Shown piece after piece: positions 15,755-24,570 of a stretch of 35,596 bases of DNA. The position numbers were made by a program, and so were the translations under genes. The DNA is from Alphaproteobacteria bacterium (lineage in GTDB: Bacteria > Pseudomonadota > Alphaproteobacteria > Rhizobiales > JAKIUO01). The notes under the pieces were generated by a model. It was not told the origin of the DNA, ran no database searches, and was given only the letters and a program-made list of their open reading frames with translations. The number at the start of each line of letters is the position of its first letter. Position 1 is the first letter of the stretch. The DNA lies in contig JAJRQA010000129.1 in assembly GCA_024280475.1 (NCBI GenBank), forward strand, positions 1 through 35,596, given 5' to 3'.

Positions 15755-16249
15755 TTGTCGGGTCGTACGAACAATAAACAGCTTGTTGCAGAAGCGCTTG
15801 TCTTCACAAAAAGCATAATACCTGCCCTCATCTTCGGCCTGTTTATGACCGCTTCAACTATCGTCCTTGCAATGAATCCGAGCCATGTCTCTCGATGGCT
15901 CCACACTGGCTTTCACATGCATGAAAAAGCCTATGAAGATGAGCGAGTGGTGCTGAGCCTTCTCAAAAATTTTACGTTCGATCTCACATATATCGGATAT
16001 TTTGAAGATAATGATGATGTAACCTGGGAAAAAAACATCGAGGCAAGTGGCAGCTACAAGATCGAGGGCAAAGATATTATTTTCAAAATTGAAGTCCTGG
16101 TGGGGACGGAAGACAAGGACAAACCGAGCTATAAATGTCCCTTTGCCTTGAACAAAAAGAAATTCATTTTGAGCAAGTGCGAGCTGTTGAACGCCAAACT
16201 CACATATGAGTTCAAACGAACAGATCCTGACGCCTTTCATTTCCAATGA
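15755..16249 (+). CDS. Hypothetical membrane-anchored or exported protein
   Basis: 164 aa, starting at TTG with a good GGGGGA ribosome site 7 nt upstream, and only 3 bp after xseB, so probably in the same operon. One hydrophobic segment (about 19-40, IIPALIFGLFMTASTIVLAM) is followed by a strand-rich domain of about 115 residues with two Cys (CPFALNKKKF, SKCELLN). The topology suggests a signal anchor with the domain in the periplasm. I recognise no family. The pattern of a short polar beta domain recalls small secreted lipocalin-like or META-like proteins, but no motif supports that. Confidence 0.65.
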   Translation: MSGRTNNKQLVAEALVFTKSIIPALIFGLFMTASTIVLAMNPSHVSRWLHTGFHMHEKAYEDERVVLSLLKNFTFDLTYIGYFEDNDDVTWEKNIEASGSYKIEGKDIIFKIEVLVGTEDKDKPSYKCPFALNKKKFILSKCELLNAKLTYEFKRTDPDAFHFQ

Positions 16250-16289
16250 TATGGAACATCAATCAGGCACTAACCAACAAAAACATATC

Positions 16290-18239
16290 TCATATTTTCA
16301 GTTCAGCCCGGTCCTTGAATTCCTCAAGCGCTTGCGGGTTGGCAAGGGCTTCGACATTTTTGATCTCAATGCCATGCACCACATCACGTACCGCCAGCTC
16401 GACAATCTTGCCGCTCTTGGTGCGCGGAATATCGCTGACTTCCAATATGATCGCGGGCACATGGCGAGGCGAGGTATCAGCGCGGATCTGGCGCTTGATT
16501 TTACCCACTAGCGGGTCGTCAAGGGACACTCCATCGCGCAGGATCACAAACAGCACCAGCCGCACATCATCTTCATATTGTTGTGCAATAACAATACTTT
16601 CCATCACCTCATCCAGCTGTTCGACCTGACGATAAATTTCTGCGGTGCCAATGCGCACGCCGCCAGGATTAAGCACGGCATCCGAGCGACCATAGATCAC
16701 CAGACCGCCGCGCTGTGTCAAACGCACATAGTCACCATGACACCAGATATTATCGAAGCGCCCAAAATAGGCTGCGAAATATTTCTCGCCCGACGGGTCA
16801 TTCCAGAACCCCACAGGCATGGAGGGAAATGGTTTTGTGCAAACCAGTTCGCCCTTTTCTTGCCCGGCACTTTGCCCCTCATCATCAAACACCTCGACCG
16901 CCAGCCCAAGCCCGCGGCATTGCAGCTCGCCTTTATGGACCGGCAGCACGGGATTACCCAGCGCAAAGCACGAGACAATATCGGTGCCCCCGGAAATGGA
17001 CGCAAGGTTCACATCCTTTTTGATATGCTCATAAACATAGTCATAGCTGGCAGGAGCAAGCGGCGATCCTGTAGAACAAATACAGCGCAAAGCGTTTAGC
17101 TGATGCGAGGATTTTGGCGACAGATGCGCTTTTTGCAAGGCATCAATATATTTTGCAGACGTGCCAAACAGGGTGATGTTTTCGTCGCGCGCATAATCCC
17201 AAAGCACATTGCCATCTGGGTAAAACGGCGAACCATCATACAGCATGACAACCGCCTCGCTGGCCAAGGCACTGACCAGCCAATTCCACATCATCCAACC
17301 GCAAGTTGTGAAATAAAACACCCGGTCGCCAGCCTTGATATCGCTATGAAGCTGATGTTCTTTCATGTGCTGCAACAAAGTGCCTCCGGCCCCATGCACA
17401 ATACATTTGGGGACGCCAGTGGTGCCCGATGAAAATAAAATATAGAGCGGATGATCAAACGGGAGTTGCGCGAAGTGGATCGAGGTTTCATTTCGCCCCG
17501 CAAGCAGATGCGGCCACAGGTGAAGCTCGTCGCCCACGGTCAATTGCTCGGCGCTCATTGTGTAAGGCACCAAAATGGTCTGTTCGATGGAGGGGATCTT
17601 CTCCCTGATGGCCTTGATCTTTTCTACATTGTCAAAGCTCTTGCCATTGTAGAACACACCGTCGGCAGCAATCAGTATTTTAGGTTCGATCTGCTTGAAG
17701 CGATCCACCACTCCGTTGACCCCGAAATCCGGCGAGCAGGACGACCAGACAGCGCCAAGCGATGTTGCGGCCAGCATGGCAATAATGGTTTGCGGTAGAT
17801 TGGGCATATAGGCGGCAACCCGGTCCCCCGGTCCAACGCCAAATCCGCGCAAAGCGGCGGCTAGCTTAGCAACAGCTTGGTAAAGCTCGCGCCGCGTATA
17901 ACGCTGCTCGACCCGATCTTCGCCGCGAAACACCAAAGCTTCGCGATCATCGGCGTGGCGCAATAGATTTTGCGCAAAATTCAAGCGAGCTTGCGGGAAC
18001 CATTTGGCTCCCGGCATTTTATCTCCCTCATCAAGAACAATGTCCCCGCGCTCGCTGGCAATGATCGATGCGCGCTCCCAGATCAGCCCCCAAAACGCTT
18101 CGCGGTCCTTGATCGACCAATCATATAGGTCTGGATATTTCTGGAGGTTCTGGCCGCTCAACTTTGAGGCATGCCGCGCAAAATCGGTGATCTGCGCGTC
18201 CTCGATCTGTTGTGAAGATGGCGTCCAGCAAACGGTCAT
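16290..18239 (-). CDS. aacS: Acetoacetyl-CoA synthetase (acetoacetate-CoA ligase)
   Basis: 649 aa, cytoplasmic, of the ANL adenylating superfamily. It converts acetoacetate, ATP and CoA to acetoacetyl-CoA. The N-terminal block WFPQARLNFAQNLL, the AMP-binding loop SSGTTGVPK (270-278), TTCGWMMWNWL, GGTDIVSCF and the C-terminal catalytic lysine region PRTKSGKIVELAV are all typical of the acetoacetate subfamily rather than acetyl-CoA synthetase. The length is normal. The thiolase gene lies upstream on the same strand across a 234-bp gap holding a REP-like pair. Together they would carry acetoacetate to two acetyl-CoA, as in ketone-body use or polyhydroxybutyrate breakdown. Confidence 0.93.
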   Translation of the reverse strand: MTVCWTPSSQQIEDAQITDFARHASKLSGQNLQKYPDLYDWSIKDREAFWGLIWERASIIASERGDIVLDEGDKMPGAKWFPQARLNFAQNLLRHADDREALVFRGEDRVEQRYTRRELYQAVAKLAAALRGFGVGPGDRVAAYMPNLPQTIIAMLAATSLGAVWSSCSPDFGVNGVVDRFKQIEPKILIAADGVFYNGKSFDNVEKIKAIREKIPSIEQTILVPYTMSAEQLTVGDELHLWPHLLAGRNETSIHFAQLPFDHPLYILFSSGTTGVPKCIVHGAGGTLLQHMKEHQLHSDIKAGDRVFYFTTCGWMMWNWLVSALASEAVVMLYDGSPFYPDGNVLWDYARDENITLFGTSAKYIDALQKAHLSPKSSHQLNALRCICSTGSPLAPASYDYVYEHIKKDVNLASISGGTDIVSCFALGNPVLPVHKGELQCRGLGLAVEVFDDEGQSAGQEKGELVCTKPFPSMPVGFWNDPSGEKYFAAYFGRFDNIWCHGDYVRLTQRGGLVIYGRSDAVLNPGGVRIGTAEIYRQVEQLDEVMESIVIAQQYEDDVRLVLFVILRDGVSLDDPLVGKIKRQIRADTSPRHVPAIILEVSDIPRTKSGKIVELAVRDVVHGIEIKNVEALANPQALEEFKDRAELKI

Positions 18240-18267
18240 TTAAGGCCCCAAAATATAACTGATAGTC

Positions 18268-18392
18268 GTCATCCCCGCGAAGGCGGGGAACCATACCCCC
18301 GATACGGTCAGATTGCATGAAGAGCCAGCTTCGAATCCACGTAGTTACTTGCCAGAGCGGTGATTATGGATCTCCGCCTTCGCGGGGATGAC
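18268..18392. repeat. REP-like inverted repeat pair, copy 2
   Basis: The left arm (18268-18293) starts GTCATCCCCGCGAAGGCGGG. The right arm (18367-18392) ends CGCCTTCGCGGGGATGAC, its near reverse complement. The arms are 73 bp apart. It has the same design and overall size as the pair at 691-824, with CCCGCGAAGGCGGG in place of CCGGCGAAGGCCGG. It lies between the thiolase and acetoacetyl-CoA synthetase genes and could form a large stem in their shared transcript. Confidence 0.8.
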
Positions 18393-18473
18393 AGGTCTTG
18401 AAAAGCTTAAACCCTTATACCTTGGCGTCAATATATTATCTGCGATAGCTGTTCAATTGATAAAGCAAATTGA

Positions 18474-19658
18474 TTAAGCGCGTTCCAATGCCATCGCCAC
18501 ACCCATGCCACCGCCAATGCATAATGTTGCCAGTCCGCGTTTGCTATCGCGCTTGATCATCTCATGAATGAGCGTCACCAAAATACGCGCGCCAGATGCG
18601 CCAATAGGATGACCAAGCGCGATGGCACCGCCATTAACATTGACAATTTCAGGGTTGAGGCGAAGTTCCCGATTAACATAAACAGCCTGCGCAGCAAAAG
18701 CTTCATTGGCCTCGACGAGATCGAGATCTTCGACCTGCCAACCGGCACGCTGCAAACATTTTTGAGTGGCTGGCACCGGGCCGGTACCCATGATCTGCGG
18801 ATCAACCCCGACACTGGCATATGATTTGATCGCGGCCAATATTGGCAGTCCCAACGCGCGGGCCCGCTCTTCCGCCATGACGATAACCCCGGCGGCACCA
18901 TCATTGATGCCAGAAGCGTTGCCCGGCGTTACCGTACCGTCTTTCTTAAAGGCCGGATGTAGTTTTCCAAGGCTGTCGAGACTGGTACCGGGGCGCGGAA
19001 ATTCATCGCGCTCAAATATCACGGGGGGGCCTTTTTTCTGCGGCACTTGAAGAGGAATGATTTCTTGCGCAAAGCGTCCCGCAGTATGGGCCTTGGCGGC
19101 TTTTTCCTGCGACAGGGTTGAGAACTCATCTTGCTGAGTGCGCGAAATGCCGAAGTGCTCAGCTATATTTTCAGCCGTGATACCCATATGGCAATCATAA
19201 AAGGCATCCCATAATCCATCGAGGATCACACTGTCGTCCAATCCCCAATTCCCGAGCTTGCGCCCGTCCCTTGAACCGCGCAACAAATGCGGCGCATTGC
19301 TCATGCTTTCCTGCCCACCGGCAATAAGAATGTCAGCATCGCCGCACAATATGCCCTGCCGGGCCAGCGCAACCGCCTCCAGCCCGCTGCCGCAAACTCT
19401 GTTAATAGTCATAGCGGTTGTAGTCTTTGGAAGCCCAGCACCCATGGCCGCTTGCCTGGCTGGGTTTTGACCAACACCTGCGGTCAGCACCTGGCCCATA
19501 ATCACTTCATCAACGAGGCTTGGGTCAAGCTGGATACTGGACACCAGATGCTTGATCACCGCGCTGCCAAGTTCTGCGGCTTGCAGACTGGAAATGGCGC
19601 CACAGAGAATGCCGATCGCCGTTCGATTTGCTGCAACGATTACCGCCCTTTGCGCCAT
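18474..19658 (-). CDS. Acetyl-CoA acetyltransferase (thiolase II)
   Basis: 394 aa. The acyl-accepting Cys is C89 (NRVCGSGLEA). The general-base residues are H350 (GHPIGASGAR) and C380 (LCIGGGMGVAMALE). Overall length and motifs match biosynthetic/degradative acetyl-CoA acetyltransferases (PhaA/AtoB). It interconverts two acetyl-CoA and acetoacetyl-CoA. Its direction in vivo cannot be read here, but the neighbouring acetoacetyl-CoA synthetase suggests acetoacetate use. The start ATG at 19658 has AAAGGAAT upstream. It is divergent from the aminotransferase gene. Confidence 0.95.
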   Translation of the reverse strand: MAQRAVIVAANRTAIGILCGAISSLQAAELGSAVIKHLVSSIQLDPSLVDEVIMGQVLTAGVGQNPARQAAMGAGLPKTTTAMTINRVCGSGLEAVALARQGILCGDADILIAGGQESMSNAPHLLRGSRDGRKLGNWGLDDSVILDGLWDAFYDCHMGITAENIAEHFGISRTQQDEFSTLSQEKAAKAHTAGRFAQEIIPLQVPQKKGPPVIFERDEFPRPGTSLDSLGKLHPAFKKDGTVTPGNASGINDGAAGVIVMAEERARALGLPILAAIKSYASVGVDPQIMGTGPVPATQKCLQRAGWQVEDLDLVEANEAFAAQAVYVNRELRLNPEIVNVNGGAIALGHPIGASGARILVTLIHEMIKRDSKRGLATLCIGGGMGVAMALERA

Positions 19659-19825
19659 TTTTTATTCCTTTCAAAAGACCTTGCAACATATGTGGCCTCT
19701 TGTTCACTAGCTTACCAATCACTCCTCCTCAAGCCTTCGTGAGCAAATTCTTGTTTTTTAGCTAGACGAAGATCTTTTAGAGGCCTATAGAGCGGCAGTA
19801 TCTCCCTATATTTTGGAGCCATCTG

Positions 19826-21127
19826 ATGTCATCTATGAGCCAGAATGAACCTCACCACATCCACCTCAATCTCAATGTGAGGGGGCTCAAACCATCAGCT
19901 ACCCTTGCGATCAATGAGAAATCAAAGCAGTTGCAAGACGACGGGCACGAGATATTTCGCCTTGGGCTCGGTCAGTCACCCTTTCCCGTTCCTGACATTT
20001 TGGTTGAAGAGCTGAAAAAAAATGCGCACCAGAAAGACTATCTGGCGGTCAAGGGGCTGGCCCCTTTGCGCGACGTCATTGCCGCTCACTATCAGCGCCG
20101 AGAGGGCGTTGAATATTGTCTTGATGATGTGCTGATTGGACCCGGCTCCAAAGAGCTTATGTTTCTCATCCAACTGGTTTATTATGGAGATCTGGTGATC
20201 CCCACACCAAGCTGGGTGTCTTACGCGCCGCAAGCCTCGATCATTGGCCGTAATGTGCACTGGATTAAAGCACGCGAAGATGATGGTTGGCGTTTGTCGG
20301 CTGACGTGCTTGAAGAGCATTGCCGCCCCGACCCCACAAGACCGCGCATTGTCATATTGAACTATCCAAACAACCCCACCGGCACCAGCTATAGCGACGA
20401 AGAGCTTGAGAAACTGGCGCAGGTTGCACGGCGTTATAAAGTCATATTGCTATCTGATGAGATCTATGGCGAAACCCGTTTCGATGGCAAGCATGTGTCC
20501 ATCGCCAGGCATTATCCCGAAGGCACCATCATTAGTGGTGGCCTGTCAAAATGGGCTGGTGCCGGCGGTTGGCGGCTCGGCTGTTTTATCTTTCCAAAGC
20601 AATTGCATTGGCTGCGTGACGCCATTGCGGTTGCGGCCAGCGAAACCTTTACCTCAACCAGCGCTCCCATTCAATATGCCGCCATCAAGGCCTATGAAAA
20701 CAGCAATGAGCTACAGCAATATATTGGCGATACACGGCGCGTTCTGGAGCGGGTTGGCATGTATATGCATGATGAACTTAAACAGGCAGGGCTCAAGCTC
20801 AATGCACCAGATGGCGGTTTTTATCTATTGCCATCATTTGAAAATCACAAACAAAAGCTCAATGCGCGCGGCATCTTGACCAGTTCTGATCTCTCCGCCA
20901 AGCTATTGGAAGAAACCGGCGTTGCAGCGCTGCCCGGCTCTGACTTTGGGCTGCCGAGTGAGCTTTTGTGTTTGCGTGTCGCCTATGTTGATTTTGATGG
21001 CACCAATGCGCTTGCCCAAGCGGCGAAAATTGCCTCTTGCGATCCCCTGCCCGATGATTTCATGGCAAAAAACGCACCCCGCATCATCGAGGCGACCAAA
21101 CGCATCGTACAATGGCTTGAAAAATAG
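19826..21127 (+). CDS. Class I/II pyridoxal-phosphate aminotransferase
   Basis: 433 aa, fold type I. Motifs: LNYPNNPTGTSYS (PLP-binding Asn), SDEIYGETRF (Asp and Tyr for PLP) and SGGLSKWAGAGGWRLG with the Schiff-base lysine K242 and a phosphate-binding Arg. VAALPGSDFG and LRVAYVDFDG form the C-terminal carboxylate-binding part. The amino donor and product are not evident; aspartate-, aromatic- and alanine-type enzymes all share these motifs. GGAG lies 8 nt before ATG 19826. It is convergent with the caspase-like gene, with 3 bp between the stops. Confidence 0.9.
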   Translation: MSSMSQNEPHHIHLNLNVRGLKPSATLAINEKSKQLQDDGHEIFRLGLGQSPFPVPDILVEELKKNAHQKDYLAVKGLAPLRDVIAAHYQRREGVEYCLDDVLIGPGSKELMFLIQLVYYGDLVIPTPSWVSYAPQASIIGRNVHWIKAREDDGWRLSADVLEEHCRPDPTRPRIVILNYPNNPTGTSYSDEELEKLAQVARRYKVILLSDEIYGETRFDGKHVSIARHYPEGTIISGGLSKWAGAGGWRLGCFIFPKQLHWLRDAIAVAASETFTSTSAPIQYAAIKAYENSNELQQYIGDTRRVLERVGMYMHDELKQAGLKLNAPDGGFYLLPSFENHKQKLNARGILTSSDLSAKLLEETGVAALPGSDFGLPSELLCLRVAYVDFDGTNALAQAAKIASCDPLPDDFMAKNAPRIIEATKRIVQWLEK

Positions 21128-21130
21128 CCT

Positions 21131-24100
21131 TTATTGCGGATCAAGGGTGCGCAACACGGAGCTGTTAGTGCTCCCTTTATTTTTGCCCAGCTTGCGGGCT
21201 GGTACATAAACCGGCTGCTGTATATCGGATTTTTTGTAACGATTGCGAAATTCATTGGCCAGGCTTTTTTCATCATCAAGATCGAATTGGCGATCCAGAT
21301 AGCGCTTCACTTCAATGATCTCAATACGGTCGCGCCCGGCCTTCTTGCCCGGCAGATCCGCTTTTCTATCGGTTAGTGCTTTCAAGAAAGCGTAGGAAAA
21401 AAGCCCGTTGCCACGCTCATTAAACGGACGCGATGAATTGATCGCATATTTGCGCTGATCCAGCGAATATTGCCCTGCAAGTCCGGAAAAGAGATAATGC
21501 GCCGATAGCACCTGATCCTGAAATTCGGCGCTGATCAGACCGGGGTCAAAGGGCACCGCATCAGGATTGCCAACGGGCACGCGGCAGGCATCAAACACCA
21601 CCAGTTTTTCCGCGCTGATTTGCTTGAGGGCGCCAATCAGATCTTCGCTGGTAAACACCTGATCATTGATGCTCTCCTTGGTCAGTGCCGGGTCGGTTGT
21701 ATAAGTGACAAAAGCGCTGCGACCCTTGTCCTTGTTATAGGGGTGAATGAAGCCATGCCCTGAAAAGTGAAAGAAGAACAGATCATTGCTTAGCTCTTCC
21801 GCGCTATCCGCACTGACGATATTGGCAAGGGCTTGCAAAATACCAGCCTTCGTTGGTTCATAGCGCTGCACATAAGGCAATGCTGTCAGATCATTAAGCT
21901 GTTTTGTCGTTGACTGGCCCTTTGGCGAGACGATCAGCGATATATTGATGCTTGAAAAATCCGGCGACAAACCAGAGTTTTTGAGCGAACGCTTCTGATG
22001 ATCGTCGACAAATAGCTGAGCAATATCAAGTGCATCATTTTGTGTATATTGCAGATCATAACTGGCGAACTTGTGTTTTGAGATGCCAATAATGATGGCC
22101 CAAAGGCGGCGCTTTTTGGGTTTTGCGATTTTGCCTTGCCAGATCAGCGCATGACAAGGCCCAGCTTTTTCATCAATATGAAAACATACATGCACGGCGC
22201 GATTGCTGCTGCGCGCCGTTGCGGGTAGCTCAACATCAAGAGCCAATGCTCCTTGCTGGTTCAGCGTGATTGACTTGTCCGCGCTAATGCGTTGGCCATC
22301 AACAATTTTCACCATATTAACACCAGAGCCGGTTTTGATCTGCAATTTTCCCGCAGATTTTGGCAAGCCACTAGTATCGATTTGAAAGCGAACAATTTTA
22401 TTAGTGACCTCGGCCAGTTCAAAGGGAACCGCTACTCGCAGGCCTATTTGGGTCCCTTGCTGGATTTGCGCCACTTCATTGATAATGGGTAAAAACCCGC
22501 GCACCCTGGCTTGCGGGATTGCCTGATCAAGAGCACGCTTCACAGCTTTATCATCATAGAGCCGCAACAGTTTGCGGTAAGGAACAAAACTGACCTTGCC
22601 GGGTTGGCGTTCGACCTGCCAACCGATCTGTTTTTTGGCGCGCGGATCATTGGCAAATTTTCCAGAGGGCAACCAAGCAGTCCAGATCCATTCTCCCAGC
22701 TCATCTTGAGCAATGTGAACGGACAGTAATTTGTGTAATTTGCAAGACTTATTGGTGCGCTCAACGCGGTACCAGCGCAAGGTGCCATCGCTATGACCAA
22801 CAATCGCCGTGCGCCCGTCCGGGGTTAGATTTACCCGGAATGCCTCATGATCAATGCGCACCCGGCACAAGGTTTTGGCCCCTGCTTCATCATCAATTTC
22901 CACTAGGCGCAAAAAATCACTACTACCCAGTAAAACCAGTTTTTTATCCGCAATAAGCGCCGCCGAGCGGTAGAAATCATCGCGCACTGGAAAATCTTCG
23001 CGCAAGGGTTCGCCATAGATGATCGGCGGTTTACGGCTATTACGCCAGCCCTCAATAAGGTTTTTATCGTGATTAGGAGCGCTAACCCCCTTCGCATCTC
23101 CATCAAGGCGGGTCAGGCGGCGTTTACTTAGATCAAACTGCAAGCGCAAGCGTTCGCCATGCCGCCCCCGATAATCATCGAACACGATTTTTTTACCGCT
23201 CATTGAGACCGAGAATGTCATGCCGCCATCGCGAAAATCTGCCGCAATATTACGATCGGACAGCTCCTCGCCCTCGCCAAGTTCCAGCGCTTCACCTTCA
23301 TAATCAATCAGTCCGATACGGCGCTGAGTGGCATAGAGCAATCCGCCGCGCTTGGGCAGTGCAATCAGCTCCATGACGCGGTCCGTGCCCACGGGAATAA
23401 AGGCCGGGTCTTCATCTTCGTCTAATGCGGAAAAACGGGCAATACAGATATCGGCAATCGAGCTCACCTCACCCAAAATGAGATCGGGATTGACGAAGGT
23501 GCACCAGAACACGCCGCCTGCAAAAACCCACTCTTCATCATCCTCGGTTTTTACCCAGGCGACTTGCTCTAACGAGGTCTGATTGGCATCGGCATTTTGT
23601 TTTCGGTCGAGGTAAGCGGGATGTTTAAGATGATCCTCATTGATCTCGAATGGCTTGCGCGCCAGTTTCAAACTATCAGCGCTCAAGACCGCGGCGCGCA
23701 AATGAACAGCGCCCTCAAGGGAGCGGTTGCGCCGGTCCCCAACCAACAGTTTTGAACCATCTGGCGAAAAGCTCACATCCCCTGGGCGCTCAAGTTTTAG
23801 CGCCGCTGGCTTGGCAAACGCCAACCGTTTCGCCTGATCGCCAACAAGACCATAAGATCTGACCCCGCTATCCCCCGAGGTCACCAGCCACAATTTACCA
23901 TTATTTTTTGAGAACGCCAGACCGGTAGTATCGGGCTTGGCATCAACATCCAGCGCCTTGCCGGTCAGCGAACACTGATCGCCGCCCCCATAATCCTTGT
24001 CATCAGCGTAAAACAGCTTCCAGTCTGGGGCCTGCCAGACACGCAAGCCGCAACCATCACTTAGCACCGCCGCCAGATATTTTCCGTCGGGCGAAAAACG

Positions 24101-24565
24101 TAAAGCCTGCGGCCTTGTTGCTATGCCTTCAATCTGCGTTTCTAGCGCACCGCTCTTGCGATCGAGCAGGTAAATTTTTGCCGTGCCTGATATGGGTAAA
24201 CCATTGTTCGCGGCCCGCGGTGGCACGGAGTTCGCGACCTGCTTGCCGTCCGCGCTGATCGCCACGCCATGCGCTCGCTTGCGTTGTTCTTGGCGGATCG
24301 GAACCCGCAGGATTGATTTGGATTGCAAATCGTCCAACGGCCAGACATTGATCGCCTTATAGGGCGAACTCGACACCACATAGCGCTCGCTGGCATCCAC
24401 ATCAAGCCGCCACAAGGTGGCCGCGAAAGGGGAATTGATGCGCAGGGTCGGCTTGGCTTTTTGAGGCTCAGTGGCGATTGAACGACCGGTCAGCATAAAA
24501 AGCGTCGCCAGTCCCAAAGGGGCTGGAATCACAAGCGTTTTGGCGCATTTATCAAATAAGAACAT
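21131..24565 (-). CDS. Secreted WD40-like repeat protein with C-terminal caspase-like (peptidase C14) domain
   Basis: 1144 aa. An N-terminal hydrophobic segment (about 10-32) suggests export. Residues 45-680 hold beta-propeller-like units such as LRFSPDGKYLAAV, VSFSPDGSKLLVG and LTPDGRTAIVGHSDGTLRWY. A linker with a beta-sandwich look (about 690-810) follows. The caspase fold starts at LWAIIIGISKH (W822). It has the catalytic dyad H937 (FHFSGHGF) and C994 (VVFDACRV), with TQNDALDIAQLF as the usual first helix. Caspase-type peptidases cleave after Arg/Lys or Asp; specificity is not readable here. The gene starts 5 bp after an unknown secreted-protein gene, so the two form an operon. Bacterial WD40-caspase fusions are known, but their targets are mostly unknown. 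Confidence 0.88.
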   Translation of the reverse strand: MFLFDKCAKTLVIPAPLGLATLFMLTGRSIATEPQKAKPTLRINSPFAATLWRLDVDASERYVVSSSPYKAINVWPLDDLQSKSILRVPIRQEQRKRAHGVAISADGKQVANSVPPRAANNGLPISGTAKIYLLDRKSGALETQIEGIATRPQALRFSPDGKYLAAVLSDGCGLRVWQAPDWKLFYADDKDYGGGDQCSLTGKALDVDAKPDTTGLAFSKNNGKLWLVTSGDSGVRSYGLVGDQAKRLAFAKPAALKLERPGDVSFSPDGSKLLVGDRRNRSLEGAVHLRAAVLSADSLKLARKPFEINEDHLKHPAYLDRKQNADANQTSLEQVAWVKTEDDEEWVFAGGVFWCTFVNPDLILGEVSSIADICIARFSALDEDEDPAFIPVGTDRVMELIALPKRGGLLYATQRRIGLIDYEGEALELGEGEELSDRNIAADFRDGGMTFSVSMSGKKIVFDDYRGRHGERLRLQFDLSKRRLTRLDGDAKGVSAPNHDKNLIEGWRNSRKPPIIYGEPLREDFPVRDDFYRSAALIADKKLVLLGSSDFLRLVEIDDEAGAKTLCRVRIDHEAFRVNLTPDGRTAIVGHSDGTLRWYRVERTNKSCKLHKLLSVHIAQDELGEWIWTAWLPSGKFANDPRAKKQIGWQVERQPGKVSFVPYRKLLRLYDDKAVKRALDQAIPQARVRGFLPIINEVAQIQQGTQIGLRVAVPFELAEVTNKIVRFQIDTSGLPKSAGKLQIKTGSGVNMVKIVDGQRISADKSITLNQQGALALDVELPATARSSNRAVHVCFHIDEKAGPCHALIWQGKIAKPKKRRLWAIIIGISKHKFASYDLQYTQNDALDIAQLFVDDHQKRSLKNSGLSPDFSSINISLIVSPKGQSTTKQLNDLTALPYVQRYEPTKAGILQALANIVSADSAEELSNDLFFFHFSGHGFIHPYNKDKGRSAFVTYTTDPALTKESINDQVFTSEDLIGALKQISAEKLVVFDACRVPVGNPDAVPFDPGLISAEFQDQVLSAHYLFSGLAGQYSLDQRKYAINSSRPFNERGNGLFSYAFLKALTDRKADLPGKKAGRDRIEIIEVKRYLDRQFDLDDEKSLANEFRNRYKKSDIQQPVYVPARKLGKNKGSTNSSVLRTLDPQ

Positions 24566-24570
24566 AGTGC